Below, in pieces: positions 43,982 to 54,318 of a stretch of 64,000 nt of DNA; position 1 is the stretch's first letter; each line of letters opens with the position of its first letter. The stretch comes from Ruegeria arenilitoris. GTDB taxonomy: Bacteria; Pseudomonadota; Alphaproteobacteria; Rhodobacterales; Rhodobacteraceae. The notes below the pieces were generated by a model. It searched no databases. It saw nothing but the letters and a program-made list of their open reading frames with translations, and was not told the origin of the DNA. The DNA lies in the NCBI RefSeq assembly GCF_013032445.1, contig NZ_WQCA01000001.1, positions 62,001 to 126,000 of the forward strand, read 5' to 3'. The position numbers and the translations under genes are program-made.

Positions 43982-44929
43982 TTACCGTGACGTCACCCCG
44001 GGCAATATGCACAAAAGCTCGAACAACAGGTTTGCCGCCGTCAGCGCTGTGTTGCCTGTGGGGTCATAGGGCGGAGAGACCTCGACCAGATCGCAACCCA
44101 CAACATTCATCCCAGCCAGCGCGTGGATCAGTTGCAGAGCCTGCGGTGTCGTCAGACCGCCGATCTCGGGTGTTCCAGTGCCGGGCGCGAAGGAAGGATC
44201 GAGGCTGTCTATGTCATAAGAGATGTAGGTCGGGTGATCCCCGACGGTCTTTCGGATTTGTGCGCCGATCTCGGTTAAGTTCTGCTGCCACAGCTCCCAC
44301 GCCGGAAATTGACGGAAGCCCCAACCTTTGGCCTCGGTGAAATCCGACGCCGCATAGCCCGAGCCGCGAATACCGATCTGGAAGGTCTTGTCGGGAACGA
44401 TCAGCCCCTCTTCGTAGGCGCGGCGGAAGACAGTGCCGTGGGTTTCCTTTTCACCGAACATCTCGTCATTCACGTCCGCATGGGCATCCACATGGACCAA
44501 TGCGACCGGCCCCCGTTTGGCCGCAATCGCCCGCAGAATCGGCAAGGTGATCGAGTGATCGCCGCCCATGGCAACCGGTATCACGCCTTGCGCCAAAATC
44601 GCGTCATAGCTTTCCTTGATGATCGTCAGACTATCAGCCAGCGAGAAGGTATTGATCGCCAGATCGCCGATATCCGCGATCTGCAGACTGTCGAACGGAG
44701 CCGCGGAATTGGCCATGTTGTAGGGTCGGATCATCGCGCTTTCGCTGCGGATCTGCTTTGGCCCGAACCGGGTGCCCGACCGCCACGAGGTGCCGATGTC
44801 CATCGGAATACCCAACATGGCCACGTCCAGCCCGGCCAACGTATCCGCCTGCGGCAGGCGCATGAACGTGTTCGGCCCGGAAAACCGCGCCAGATCATTG
44901 CCGCTGATGGGTTGGTTAAACTCTGTCAT
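43982..44929 (-). CDS. ureohydrolase family enzyme (agmatinase / guanidinobutyrase-like), copy 1
   Basis: A 315-residue arginase-fold hydrolase. All Mn ligands are present: GGDHSITLP, VDAHADVNDEMFG, and YDIDSLDPSFAPGTGTPE. Such enzymes release urea from guanidino compounds (agmatine, guanidinobutyrate, guanidinopropionate, arginine). It is the last of three same-strand genes with the second copy and an M20 hydrolase, which suggests a guanidino or arginine-derivative degradation unit. Its exact substrate cannot be fixed. Confidence 0.9.
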   Translation of the reverse strand: MTEFNQPISGNDLARFSGPNTFMRLPQADTLAGLDVAMLGIPMDIGTSWRSGTRFGPKQIRSESAMIRPYNMANSAAPFDSLQIADIGDLAINTFSLADSLTIIKESYDAILAQGVIPVAMGGDHSITLPILRAIAAKRGPVALVHVDAHADVNDEMFGEKETHGTVFRRAYEEGLIVPDKTFQIGIRGSGYAASDFTEAKGWGFRQFPAWELWQQNLTEIGAQIRKTVGDHPTYISYDIDSLDPSFAPGTGTPEIGGLTTPQALQLIHALAGMNVVGCDLVEVSPPYDPTGNTALTAANLLFELLCILPGVTSR

Positions 44930-44993
44930 GCCCGTATGTCTCCCGTCTGGCCTTTTTGGTTAACGTGATATCGGAAAGATGGCTAACCAATGG

Positions 44994-45959
44994 TTAAGGC
45001 ACCAGTTTGTTCCACCCCAAAAGGCAAATGATCTGCGTCGCTACATGGGCCCCGGCAATCGCCGTCGCGCCGGATGTATCGTAGGGCGGAGAAACTTCAA
45101 CCACGTCGCCCCCCTTGATGTTGATCCCGGCGATGTCGCGCAGGATGATCTGCGCCTGAATCGACGTCAGGCCTCCCCAAACGGGTGTGCCGGTTCCGGG
45201 GGCAAAGGCCGGGTCCAGACCGTCGATGTCGAAGCTCAAGTAAACGGGACTGTCGCCCAGAATACCTTTGATCTTTTGCGCCACGACGGCGGGACCGGAT
45301 TCGTAGACCTCGCGTGCGTCGATGATGTTGACGCCCAGCGTATCCTCGTTGGTGGTGCGGATACCGACTTGGACCGAGCGTTTCGGGTCCACGATCCCCG
45401 ACTTCACCGCCTTGTAGAACATGGTCCCGTGATCCACGCGGGTCATGTCATCATCGGCCCATGTGTCCGTGTGCGCATCGAATTGCAGCAGGGACATGGG
45501 GCCATATTTCTCGGCATAGGCTTTCAGGATTGGAAAGCTGATGTAGTGATCCCCGCCCAGCGAGACCGAGGCCACGTCAGCCGCCAGAATGGTACGGATA
45601 TGGTCGGTCAAGGTGTCGGGAAAGGCCGGGATATTGGCATAGTCATAGGCCACGTCGCCATAGTCCACGATAGCCAACTCGCTGAGCGCATCGAAAGGCC
45701 AGCCATAGGGCGCGTCGGGCGATTGCAGCGCGCTGGCCTCGCGGATGGCTCGCGGTCCCAGCCGGGTGCCGGGGCGGTTGGTTACCGCCTGATCAAACGG
45801 CACACCGGTCACGGCAATATCCACGCCCTTCAAGTCCTTGGTATAAAGCCGCCGCAGGAATGAGGTGGCACCGCCAAAGGTGTTCTCGAACGACAGCCCT
45901 TTGAGGTCCGGGTTGGTGAATGCCTCATCCACCTGATTTTTTGCGTCTTCCAGTGCCAT
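44994..45959 (-). CDS. speB: ureohydrolase family enzyme (agmatinase-like), copy 2
   Basis: A 321-residue member with a SpeB-like start (FTNPDLKGLSFENTFGGATS, RPGTRLGPRAIREASALQSP). Mn ligands are GGDHYISFP, FDAHTDTWADDDM and FDIDGLDPAFAPGTGTPV. It differs from copy 1 by an acidic loop and the final helix, so the two probably have different substrates. It lies 64 bases before copy 1 and 12 bases after the M20 gene. Confidence 0.88.
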   Translation of the reverse strand: MALEDAKNQVDEAFTNPDLKGLSFENTFGGATSFLRRLYTKDLKGVDIAVTGVPFDQAVTNRPGTRLGPRAIREASALQSPDAPYGWPFDALSELAIVDYGDVAYDYANIPAFPDTLTDHIRTILAADVASVSLGGDHYISFPILKAYAEKYGPMSLLQFDAHTDTWADDDMTRVDHGTMFYKAVKSGIVDPKRSVQVGIRTTNEDTLGVNIIDAREVYESGPAVVAQKIKGILGDSPVYLSFDIDGLDPAFAPGTGTPVWGGLTSIQAQIILRDIAGINIKGGDVVEVSPPYDTSGATAIAGAHVATQIICLLGWNKLVP

Positions 45960-45971
45960 GATTTTCCCCCG

Positions 45972-47135
45972 TCAGCCCAGCGGCTGCGCCTTTTCCACGA
46001 TCCGCGCAAAGAATGAGGCCCCGACCGGCGCGATCTCGTCGTTGAAGTTGTATTTCGGATGGTGCCACCCGGCCCCTTCGCCCTGCCCCAGGAACAGATA
46101 GGCCCCCGGGCGGGCGTTCAACATATAGGCGAAATCCTCGGCCCCCATGTTTCGCGGAACGTCATCGACGACCCTGTCAGACCCCGAGATTTCCCGCGCG
46201 ACATCTGCCGCGAAATTCGTTTTTTCGGGGCTATTGATCGTAGCAGGATAATGCACTTCGTAGTCAAGCCGCGCCTCAACCCCGTACGAGGCCGCCTGCC
46301 CCTGTACGATCTGCTCCATCCGCTCCATCACCATCTTTTGCACGGCTGGATCAAAAGTACGCACCGTGCCGTTGATATAGGCGGTATCCGGAATCACGTT
46401 GTCCACGGTGCCGGTGTGGATTTGCGTGACTGAAACCACCAGATCGTCCAGCGCATGGTGATTGCGGCTGACAATGGTCTGCAGTGCTTGCGCAATCCCG
46501 CAGGCTGCCATCACCGGGTCACGGGCTTCATGCGGCATGGCGCCGTGGCCGCCAATGCCCTGAATATAAACATGGAACGTGTCCACCGCCGCCATGATCG
46601 CCCCGGACGTCGTGTGAAAATCCCCCACCGGGACGTTGGGCGCGTTGTGCAACGCATAAACCTGAGAGATGTCGAACCGGTCCATGATCCCTTCTTCGAC
46701 CATCACACCGGCCCCACCGCCAGCCTCCTCGGCGGGTTGAAAGATCAACGCCACGCGGCCTGCGAAATTCCGCGTTTCAGCCAGATATCGCGCGGCCCCC
46801 AGCAGCATCGAGGTATGTCCGTCATGCCCGCAGGCGTGCATCTTGCCTGGCGTCTTCGAGGCATACTCAACCCCCGTCTCCTCTGGGATCGGCAGCGCAT
46901 CCATGTCGGCGCGCAGACCAATCGTTGGCCCGTCGCCCTGCCCGTTGATGATGGCGACGATTCCGGTTTTTGCGATACCTTCGTGCAGCTCGTCCACACC
47001 GACCTCGCGCAGGCGCTCGACGACAAAGGCGGCAGTCTCATGGCATTCGAACTCCAATTCAGGGATCGAATGCAGGTGCTGGCGCCATGCGGCCATATCG
47101 GCAGAGAAATCGGCAATTCGGTTGACGACGGGCAT
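45972..47135 (-). CDS. M20 family amidohydrolase (hippurate hydrolase-like)
   Basis: A 387-residue metal-dependent amidohydrolase. I start it at ATG 47135; the longer frame to 47225 overlaps mazG's opposite-strand start. Metal motifs are MHACGHDGHTSMLLG (Cys and His ligands), a Glu in FQPAEEAGGGAGVMVEEG, and MGAEDFAYML with the final His in WHHPKYNFND. The family hydrolyses N-acyl amino acids. In front of two ureohydrolases it could release an amino acid or guanidino acid for them; that is inference. Confidence 0.9.
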   Translation of the reverse strand: MPVVNRIADFSADMAAWRQHLHSIPELEFECHETAAFVVERLREVGVDELHEGIAKTGIVAIINGQGDGPTIGLRADMDALPIPEETGVEYASKTPGKMHACGHDGHTSMLLGAARYLAETRNFAGRVALIFQPAEEAGGGAGVMVEEGIMDRFDISQVYALHNAPNVPVGDFHTTSGAIMAAVDTFHVYIQGIGGHGAMPHEARDPVMAACGIAQALQTIVSRNHHALDDLVVSVTQIHTGTVDNVIPDTAYINGTVRTFDPAVQKMVMERMEQIVQGQAASYGVEARLDYEVHYPATINSPEKTNFAADVAREISGSDRVVDDVPRNMGAEDFAYMLNARPGAYLFLGQGEGAGWHHPKYNFNDEIAPVGASFFARIVEKAQPLG

Positions 47136-47201
47136 CTGGGGTGGACTCCTGATCCTGACTGCGGAATGGATGCATCTGACACCGGAACGAAAGGGTTCGC
47201 A

Positions 47202-48059
47202 ATGGCCGAAAATCCTCTGATCCACGACAGCGATGCGGGTATCGAACGTTTGCTGGAAATCATGCGCCGTCTGCGCGACCCGAAAACCGGCTGCCCGTGG
47301 GATATCGAACAGGATTTCGCCACCATCGCCCCCTATACGATCGAAGAGGCCTATGAGGTCGCCGACGCCATCGAGCGTGAAGCGTATGATGAGTTGAAGG
47401 GCGAGCTAGGCGACCTGCTGTTCCAATCCGTCTTTCACGCACAGATGGCCGAGGAAGCCGGGCATTTCACCTTTCAGGACGTGGTGCGCACCATGTCGGA
47501 CAAGATGGTCGCACGGCATCCGCATGTTTTTGGTGACGAATCTCGGGACAAGTCGGCCGATCAGCAGACGGTGGATTGGGAAACCATCAAGGCCGCCGAA
47601 CGTGCTGGCAAAGAACAAAAAGGCGCGTTGGACGGTGTGGCGGCGAACCTGCCCGCCCTGCTCCGCGCCCACAAGCTACAGAAGCGTGCCGCCCGTGTGG
47701 GGTTCGACTGGCCCGACGCCAGCCATGTGCTGGCCAAGATCACCGAAGAAGCCGCCGAATTGGAAGAGGCGCGCAACAGCATGGACGCCGACGCGCTGGA
47801 GGATGAATTCGGCGATCTGCTGTTCGTGATGGTCAATCTGGGCCGCCATCTGGGGATCGAGCCCGAGGCCGCCCTGCGCCGCACCAATGCCAAGTTCACC
47901 CGCCGGTTCGAACAGGTCGAGGCGCGGCTTGCCGCCCTTGGAAAAACCCCGTCTCAAAGTGACTTGGCCGAGATGGACGCGCTGTGGGACGAGGTGAAAA
48001 CCGAGGAACATCGCGCCAACGGCAAACTCCTGCCTGTGGATGCTGCGACCGGGGCTTGA
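47202..48059 (+). CDS. mazG: nucleoside triphosphate pyrophosphohydrolase MazG
   Basis: MazG hydrolyses (d)NTPs, including damaged ones. The 285-residue protein starts at ATG 47202 (MAENPLIHDSDAGIERLLEI); the upstream open frame is a shadow of the M20 gene. It has tandem MazG domains: CPWDIEQDF, then the EExxE-type EEAYEVADAI and ELKGELGDLLFQ, and later EEAAELEEARNSMDADALEDEFGDLLFV. Length is normal. Divergent from the M20 gene. Confidence 0.95.
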   Translation: MAENPLIHDSDAGIERLLEIMRRLRDPKTGCPWDIEQDFATIAPYTIEEAYEVADAIEREAYDELKGELGDLLFQSVFHAQMAEEAGHFTFQDVVRTMSDKMVARHPHVFGDESRDKSADQQTVDWETIKAAERAGKEQKGALDGVAANLPALLRAHKLQKRAARVGFDWPDASHVLAKITEEAAELEEARNSMDADALEDEFGDLLFVMVNLGRHLGIEPEAALRRTNAKFTRRFEQVEARLAALGKTPSQSDLAEMDALWDEVKTEEHRANGKLLPVDAATGA

Positions 48060-48122
48060 AACCGCTGGACAAGCGCGGTGACACTTGCGAGTGTCCGCGC
48101 TTCAAGACCCCGGAGGCAGAGC

Positions 48123-49064
48123 ATGGCACCCCGCAAAATCATCATCGACACCGACCCCGGACAGGACGACGCCGTCGCCATTCTGCTCGCGCTGGCCAGC
48201 CCGGAAGAGATTGATGTTCTGGGGATCACTGCCGTCGCCGGGAACGTGCCCTTAGAGTTGACTGCCAAGAACGCACGGATCGTCTGTGAACTCGCTGGAC
48301 GCACAGACGTACCGGTCTATGCCGGGTGCGATCGCCCGCTAAACCGCCCTCTGGTCACGGCGGAACATGTGCACGGCAAAACCGGGCTGGATGGCCCAGT
48401 GCTACCTGACCCCAAGATGCCCCTGGCTGAGGGCCACGCGGTTGATTTCATCATCGACACCCTGCGCGCGAATGAACCCGGAACCGTGACGCTGTGCCCT
48501 TTGGGACCGCTGACCAATCTCGCCACGGCTTTTCAGAAAGCCCCCGACATCATCGACCGGGTTCAGGAAATCGTCCTGATGGGCGGGGCGTATTTCGAGG
48601 TTGGCAACATCACCCCGGCGGCGGAATTCAACATTTACGTTGATCCTGAAGCCGCTGAAATTGTGTTTAAATCCGGAATTCACATCGTGGTGATGCCGCT
48701 GGATGTGACCCATGACGCGCTGGTCACCAAACACCGCAACAACGCCTTCCGCGCGCTGGATTCGAAAGTCGGCCATGCCGTCGCCGAGATGACGGATTTC
48801 TTCGAACGGTTCGACAAGGAAAAATACGGGTCCGAGGGTGCGCCGCTGCATGACCCTTGCGTGACCGCCTACCTGATCCGGCCTGAGTTGTTCTCGGGCC
48901 GTCACATCAACGTCCAGATCGAAACTCAGTCGGAACTGACCATGGGCATGACTGTCGCCGACTGGTGGCGCGTCACGGACCACGCACCCAATGCAATGTT
49001 CATGGGTGAAATCGATGCTGACGGATTCTTTGACCTGCTAACAGAAAGGCTGGCCCGCCTATGA
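48123..49064 (+). CDS. inosine-uridine preferring nucleoside hydrolase
   Basis: This Ca-dependent hydrolase cuts ribonucleosides to base and ribose. The 313-residue protein starts at ATG 48123 after a GGAGG; the DxDPGxDD motif is IIIDTDPGQDDAVAI at the N-terminus. Further Ca-binding Asp/Thr and the GGAYFEVGNITPAAEFNIY segment, ending in HDPCVTAYLIRPELFSG, are typical. It overlaps the GNAT gene by four bases, so the two are coupled. Confidence 0.95.
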   Translation: MAPRKIIIDTDPGQDDAVAILLALASPEEIDVLGITAVAGNVPLELTAKNARIVCELAGRTDVPVYAGCDRPLNRPLVTAEHVHGKTGLDGPVLPDPKMPLAEGHAVDFIIDTLRANEPGTVTLCPLGPLTNLATAFQKAPDIIDRVQEIVLMGGAYFEVGNITPAAEFNIYVDPEAAEIVFKSGIHIVVMPLDVTHDALVTKHRNNAFRALDSKVGHAVAEMTDFFERFDKEKYGSEGAPLHDPCVTAYLIRPELFSGRHINVQIETQSELTMGMTVADWWRVTDHAPNAMFMGEIDADGFFDLLTERLARL

Positions 49065-49510
49065 GCGCCGCACTGAAACTTGCCCGCCCCGAAGATCTGG
49101 ATCGCCTGATGGGGCTGGTCACCGCCTTTCACGCCGAAGCAGGTATCGAACAGGACATCGATCAGACACGCAACGCGCTGGCCCCCTTGCTAGAAGGCAT
49201 CCCCCACGGTTGCATCTATCTTATCGGGCCGGGCCGCGCGCCGTTGGGCTATATCGTTTTGACCTTCGGATGGTCGGTCGAATTTGGCGGTATGGATGGT
49301 TTCGTAGACGAGATTTACATACGCCCCGCCGTCCGGGGCCGCGGCATCGCGACTGAGGTTCTATTGGACTTGCCCAAAGCCCTTGCTGGCGCTGGCCTGA
49401 CCGCCCTGCATCTTGAGGTCGACCGCGCCAACGAAGCCACGCAAAAGTTATATTTACGCACAGGCTTCAGACCACGTGATCGTTACGTATTGATGAGCAG
49501 AAAGCTCTGA
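49061..49510 (+). CDS. GNAT family N-acetyltransferase
   Basis: A 149-residue GNAT enzyme. Acetyl-CoA motif A is FVDEIYIRPAVRGRGIATEV, preceded by GYIVLTFGWS and followed by LHLEVDRANEATQKLYLRTG. Substrate unknown. Coupling to the nucleoside hydrolase suggests but does not prove a joint function. A weak hairpin AGCCGAC/GTCGGCT (49531-49549) follows without a long T run. Confidence 0.9.
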   Translation: MSAALKLARPEDLDRLMGLVTAFHAEAGIEQDIDQTRNALAPLLEGIPHGCIYLIGPGRAPLGYIVLTFGWSVEFGGMDGFVDEIYIRPAVRGRGIATEVLLDLPKALAGAGLTALHLEVDRANEATQKLYLRTGFRPRDRYVLMSRKL

Positions 49511-49555
49511 CTTTCGGCCGCCCCCATCGGAGCCGACACATGGTCGGCTCAGTTC

Positions 49556-49723
49556 TTAGCGGGATTCCCCACGGAAGACGTAGGTTGGCATGTCCATATC
49601 ATGAACAGGATCACTCGCAGACACCGGATCACCGGTGATTGGGTAAGTGCCCGGCCCTGAACAGGCCGCCAAAAATACAGTGCTGATCACTGAAGCTACG
49701 AGAAGGAATTTCGAACCAGACAT
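49556..49723 (-). CDS. small lipoprotein (55 aa)
   Basis: A 55-codon gene: ATG at 49723 preceded by AGAAAGGAG, then the signal peptide MSGSKFLLVASVISTVFLAA with lipobox FLAAC, so Cys21 would be lipidated. The mature peptide is 35 residues (CSGPGTYPITGDPVSASDPV..., ending TYVFRGESR) without known domain. The start, lipobox and stop are all clean, so it is a real gene although very small. Confidence 0.75.
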   Translation of the reverse strand: MSGSKFLLVASVISTVFLAACSGPGTYPITGDPVSASDPVHDMDMPTYVFRGESR

Positions 49724-49831
49724 GGTATGCTCCTTTCTGTAATGCAGCCAGAATACGACAGCTCAAATTGACACAAATAGGAAAAAGTTCACACATAATG
49801 GAAATTATGCTTGCCCGAACTCCGTGTTTTG

Positions 49832-49857
49832 AAAAAGAACCGTCTTTTCTGGCGGTT
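49832..49857 (-). terminator. possible Rho-independent terminator of the HAD gene
   Basis: On the minus strand AACCG and CGGTT pair around a ten-base loop and are followed by CTTTTT. It lies about 43 bases after the HAD stop. The stem is short, so confidence is moderate. Confidence 0.4.
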
Positions 49858-49899
49858 ACAGAAGTAATTTTTTCAGATTTTTTTTGAGCGCGACCCGCG

Positions 49900-50577
49900 T
49901 TAACCGAGTTTCTTGGCCAATTCTGTAAAATCTTCTGCCACAATATCCCAGTTGCCCTCTGCATTCAGATCGTGGGATTGAGACGGCCCATACTCTGTCG
50001 GACGAGCAACAAACGCGGTTTTCAATCCCGCCTGCCGTGCCGCATAAAGGTCGTCATTGTGTGCCGCAACCATCATGACCTGATCGGGGTTAAGACGTAA
50101 CGCGGCACAACTGGCCAGGTAAACTTGTGGCTTGGGTTTATAGTCCTTGGCAATCTCGGCACCAAGAATGCAGTCCCAAGGTAGCCCTCCAAACTTGGCA
50201 AGCCGCGTCATCAACGCGATCGAGCCGTTGGAACATGGCGCTATGATCCGCTTGCGTTTCAGCGCCTGCAGCCCCGGCACCACGTCCGGCCAAGGATCCA
50301 AGCGTTCCCATGCTGCCGTTAAATCTGTGGGGTTTGGGACAGTGACACCCAAGCGGGTGGCGACGACCTCAAGGTTTTCGCGGTGCAGATCGTCCAGGGG
50401 CAGATAGCCCCTGCCCCCTTCACGGATGGCGGCCATCGATGGGTCATACTCTGCCCGCCACGCATCGGCAAATTCCAGGGCGTCCAGATCCGGCAGGACC
50501 GCCGCCACTTCGCGCGCGATGGAACTGCGCCAGTCAACGCAGGTGCCGAACACATCAAAGATTAGCGCTTCTACCAT
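49900..50577 (-). CDS. haloacid dehalogenase type II family hydrolase
   Basis: A 225-residue HAD protein. The catalytic loop LIFDVFGTCVDWRSSIAREV has Asp at position 8 (Asp-Val-Phe-Gly-Thr). Motif II Ser is in PCSNGSIAL and motif III Lys in AEIAKDYKPKPQVYL; motif IV is MMVAAHNDDLYAARQAGLKT. This is the L-2-haloacid dehalogenase type II subgroup, which either hydrolyses 2-haloacids or, more often in this clade, acts as a general phosphatase-like HAD. It stands alone. Confidence 0.88.
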   Translation of the reverse strand: MVEALIFDVFGTCVDWRSSIAREVAAVLPDLDALEFADAWRAEYDPSMAAIREGGRGYLPLDDLHRENLEVVATRLGVTVPNPTDLTAAWERLDPWPDVVPGLQALKRKRIIAPCSNGSIALMTRLAKFGGLPWDCILGAEIAKDYKPKPQVYLASCAALRLNPDQVMMVAAHNDDLYAARQAGLKTAFVARPTEYGPSQSHDLNAEGNWDIVAEDFTELAKKLG

Positions 50578-50636
50578 GATCTGGCCCTCATCCTGACAAG
50601 CCCAGCCCAGGGTCGGGCAGGACTTTTCTTACCGGA

Positions 50637-51950
<1,314 letters not shown>

Positions 51951-51984
51951 TCATAGCATCACAGGGTAAAAAGTAAACCGGTTA

Positions 51985-51998
51985 TGTTATCGCTAACA
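51985..51998. promoter_or_regulatory. LacI-family (CceR-like) operator upstream of eno
   Basis: TGTTATCGCTAACA is a near-perfect 14-bp palindrome with central CG (one mismatch), as for LacI-family repressors. The CceR regulator of central carbon metabolism in Rhodobacter recognises a very similar site, and eno is a member of its regulon as I recall. A second imperfect half-copy (GCTAACA, near 52021) lies 23 bases farther. The regulator itself is not in the window. Confidence 0.55.
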
Positions 51999-52059
51999 CG
52001 CATATAATCGGAGCTTTAGGGCTAACAGGTTCCTGTTTGCGCCAACGTGCGACGATCCG

Positions 52060-52947
52060 TCAGGCCGCAAGCGCCATCTGGCGGGCCAGCTTGCGTTCGC
52101 GAATAAAGGTGTACATGCCCGACCCCATGATCAACGCCGCCCCAGCAAAGGTCAGGAAATCAGGACGTTCCCCAAACATCAGCATTCCAGCCATGATCGA
52201 AAAGATCAGCCGCGTATAGCGGAAAGGCATCAACGCCGACGCCTCGCCGATCCGCATGGCGGTGACGATGCCATAATAACCAAGCACACCAAATCCGACG
52301 GCACCGAGATATGGGCCGATCTGCGCCGATTGCAGCGGAATGACGTGTTGGGCGGTAAACACCATCAGCGCCACACCCGACACAGCCACCGCGAAATAAG
52401 CCTGCAGAGCCACCACCGAAGACGCAACCCGCGGATCAAGCTTACGGGTGATCAAGTCCCGCGCGGCAATGGCAATCACGGTTGCCACAACATACAGAGA
52501 GTCGGGCTGAAACCCTTCGAAACCCGGCCGAATGATCATCAGGACGCCGATGAAGCCAAGCCCAACGGCGCTCCACCGCCGCCAGCCGACCTTTTCACCC
52601 AGAAACAGCGCCGCGCCCATGGTGACGGCCAGTGGCATCGCCTGGAACACCGCGGCCACGGTGGACAGGTCCACCAGTGACAGGGCGGTCACGAAGGTCA
52701 GCGCCCCGACCATCTCGGTCGCGGCACGGGCCAGAGGCAAAGGCTGCCAGGCCAGGGGATCAAGGATGCGCTTGCGGGTGGCCACAGCCAGTGCTGCAAA
52801 CAGAAGACCACAGACCACACCCAGAACAACCATGATCTGACCAGTTGGCACAGTGACCGACAGCAGCTTGATGAACATGTCCTCAAGTGCAAAGGCCGCC
52901 ATCGCGCCGACGACCAGCAAAATGCCGTTTACGTTGTTCATGGTCAT
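52060..52947 (-). CDS. DMT superfamily (EamA) transporter
   Basis: A 295-residue protein of about ten membrane helices with two EamA repeats (LALVDLSTVAAVFQAMPLAV type helix patterns, GLGFIGVLMIIRPGFEGF closing repeat one). It differs clearly from the DMT protein at 23111. Substrate unknown. It is the next gene upstream of eno's promoter, in the same direction. Confidence 0.88.
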   Translation of the reverse strand: MTMNNVNGILLVVGAMAAFALEDMFIKLLSVTVPTGQIMVVLGVVCGLLFAALAVATRKRILDPLAWQPLPLARAATEMVGALTFVTALSLVDLSTVAAVFQAMPLAVTMGAALFLGEKVGWRRWSAVGLGFIGVLMIIRPGFEGFQPDSLYVVATVIAIAARDLITRKLDPRVASSVVALQAYFAVAVSGVALMVFTAQHVIPLQSAQIGPYLGAVGFGVLGYYGIVTAMRIGEASALMPFRYTRLIFSIMAGMLMFGERPDFLTFAGAALIMGSGMYTFIRERKLARQMALAA

Positions 52948-53078
52948 TTCCGTAAAATCTCGCGGCCCTATTCGCCGCCCCTTACGTCACCCAATACGCA
53001 AGACACCCGCTCAGGCAAGTATTATCAGGCCGGAATACATGATTTCCCGTGAGCGTGCAGTTCGCGTTTTGTGATGGG

Positions 53079-53492
53079 TCAGTCCTGATCCAGCGGAACG
53101 CCGTACAGTTCCAGCCGGTGACCTTTCAGCTTATAGCCCAGCTTGGCCGCGATTTTTTCCTGCAGCGCTTCAATCTCGGGATCGACGAATTCAATCACCT
53201 CACCCGATTGCATGTCGATCAGGTGATCGTGGTGGTCACGCTCGGCATCTTCATAGCGCGCCCGCCCGTCGCCGAATTCCAGACGCTCGAGAATCCCGGC
53301 CTCTTCGAACAGCTTCACGGTGCGATAGACTGTGGCGATAGAAATCCCCGAATCCACCTCGGAGGCGCGGGAGTAAAGCTCCTCTACATCCGGGTGATCT
53401 TCGCTTTGTTGCAAAACCTGCGCGATCGTACGGCGCTGGCCGGTCATACGCAGGCCTTTCGCTTCGCAACGGGCGATGATCGTGTCGGACAT
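53079..53492 (-). CDS. Fur family transcriptional regulator (Fur/Mur type)
   Basis: A 137-residue metalloregulator. Winged-helix: LRMTGQRRTIAQVLQQSEDH and ISIATVYRTVKLFEEAGILE. Metal site: RARYEDAERDHHDHLIDMQS. The structural CxxC zinc pair of E. coli Fur is absent, as in the Mur (manganese) and other alphaproteobacterial Fur proteins. In this group the closest relatives regulate manganese uptake; iron or haem responses (Irr) are less likely because the Irr haem motif is missing. Confidence 0.9.
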   Translation of the reverse strand: MSDTIIARCEAKGLRMTGQRRTIAQVLQQSEDHPDVEELYSRASEVDSGISIATVYRTVKLFEEAGILERLEFGDGRARYEDAERDHHDHLIDMQSGEVIEFVDPEIEALQEKIAAKLGYKLKGHRLELYGVPLDQD

Positions 53493-53547
53493 GAGTGATC
53501 CCCAGAGTAGTTCGGGTTTCTGTCTTAATACGTCTGAGCGGCCGGCG

Positions 53548-54270
53548 CTACCGCGGAATTGCGGTTTCCCGCGTCACCCGCAGATCGGCCCAAATCGGCA
53601 GATGGTCCGAGGCGATATGTGCAGGCCGAGTGTCATGCACCCCGTGCAAAACTGCCTCAAGCCCCACGCCCAGCGCGATCCGATCCAACGCGCCCAAAGG
53701 CTGCGCTGCTGGAAAGCTGGGAACGGGCGGGAGGAAGCGCATGTCCGGCGCCAGATGGTCCAGCACCGGCTGGCGCGACCATTCATTAAAATCCCCAGCC
53801 CAGACAGTGGGCATCTGGTCCAGGTCATCGTCGAAACGGCGGATATGAGTGATTTGCTGGCGCCGGGATGCGGGCAACAGGCCCAGATGCATCCCCATCA
53901 CCCGCAACGGTCCGATATGCGTATCGAACTCTACCCGCACCGCCCCACGAGGCTCCAACCCCGGCAGGTCGTGATGATGGGTCTGCCGCACCCGGATCGC
54001 GTCGCCGCGCCAAATGACTGCGTTGCCGTGCCACCCCAGACTGCCCGCCCCGCCCAGATCGACGATCTGCCAACCGGCCTCATCCAGCATGAAATGCGGT
54101 AACGCCGCGGGGCGCGGTGGCAAGCGTTTGTCAGCCTCTTGAAGTACCACAATATCAGCTTTCATGCTGTCGATGACCTGCATGATGCGTTGCGGCTGTC
54201 GCCGGAAATCGAGACCTACGCATTTCTGGATATTATAGCTGGCGATGCGCAGGGTTGAGGATTGGGTCAT
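53548..54270 (-). CDS. endonuclease/exonuclease/phosphatase family protein
   Basis: A 240-residue EEP-fold protein. It begins LRIASYNIQKCVGLDFRRQP; the metal Glu is in IVVLQEADKRL, the catalytic His in MGMHLGLLPAS, the Asp-Asn in WAGDFNEWSRQ, and the last motif is SDHLPIWADL. The family includes DNases, phosphodiesterases and sphingomyelinases; the substrate is unknown. Confidence 0.9.
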   Translation of the reverse strand: MTQSSTLRIASYNIQKCVGLDFRRQPQRIMQVIDSMKADIVVLQEADKRLPPRPAALPHFMLDEAGWQIVDLGGAGSLGWHGNAVIWRGDAIRVRQTHHHDLPGLEPRGAVRVEFDTHIGPLRVMGMHLGLLPASRRQQITHIRRFDDDLDQMPTVWAGDFNEWSRQPVLDHLAPDMRFLPPVPSFPAAQPLGALDRIALGVGLEAVLHGVHDTRPAHIASDHLPIWADLRVTRETAIPR

Positions 54271-54318
54271 GGATGTCCTGTGATTGGCATGTAACGGTGC
54301 GCGGCAACCCGGTTTCTC

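Noticed and set aside
46455..47201. Long plus-strand open frame fused in front of mazG
   Set aside because: It is antisense to the M20 gene and has no family features; MazG homology begins at the ATG at 47202.
47136..47201. Possible tRNA between the M20 and mazG genes, suggested by a GTTCG and GAGTCC-like sequence
   Set aside because: The space is too short and no acceptor or anticodon stem can be formed.
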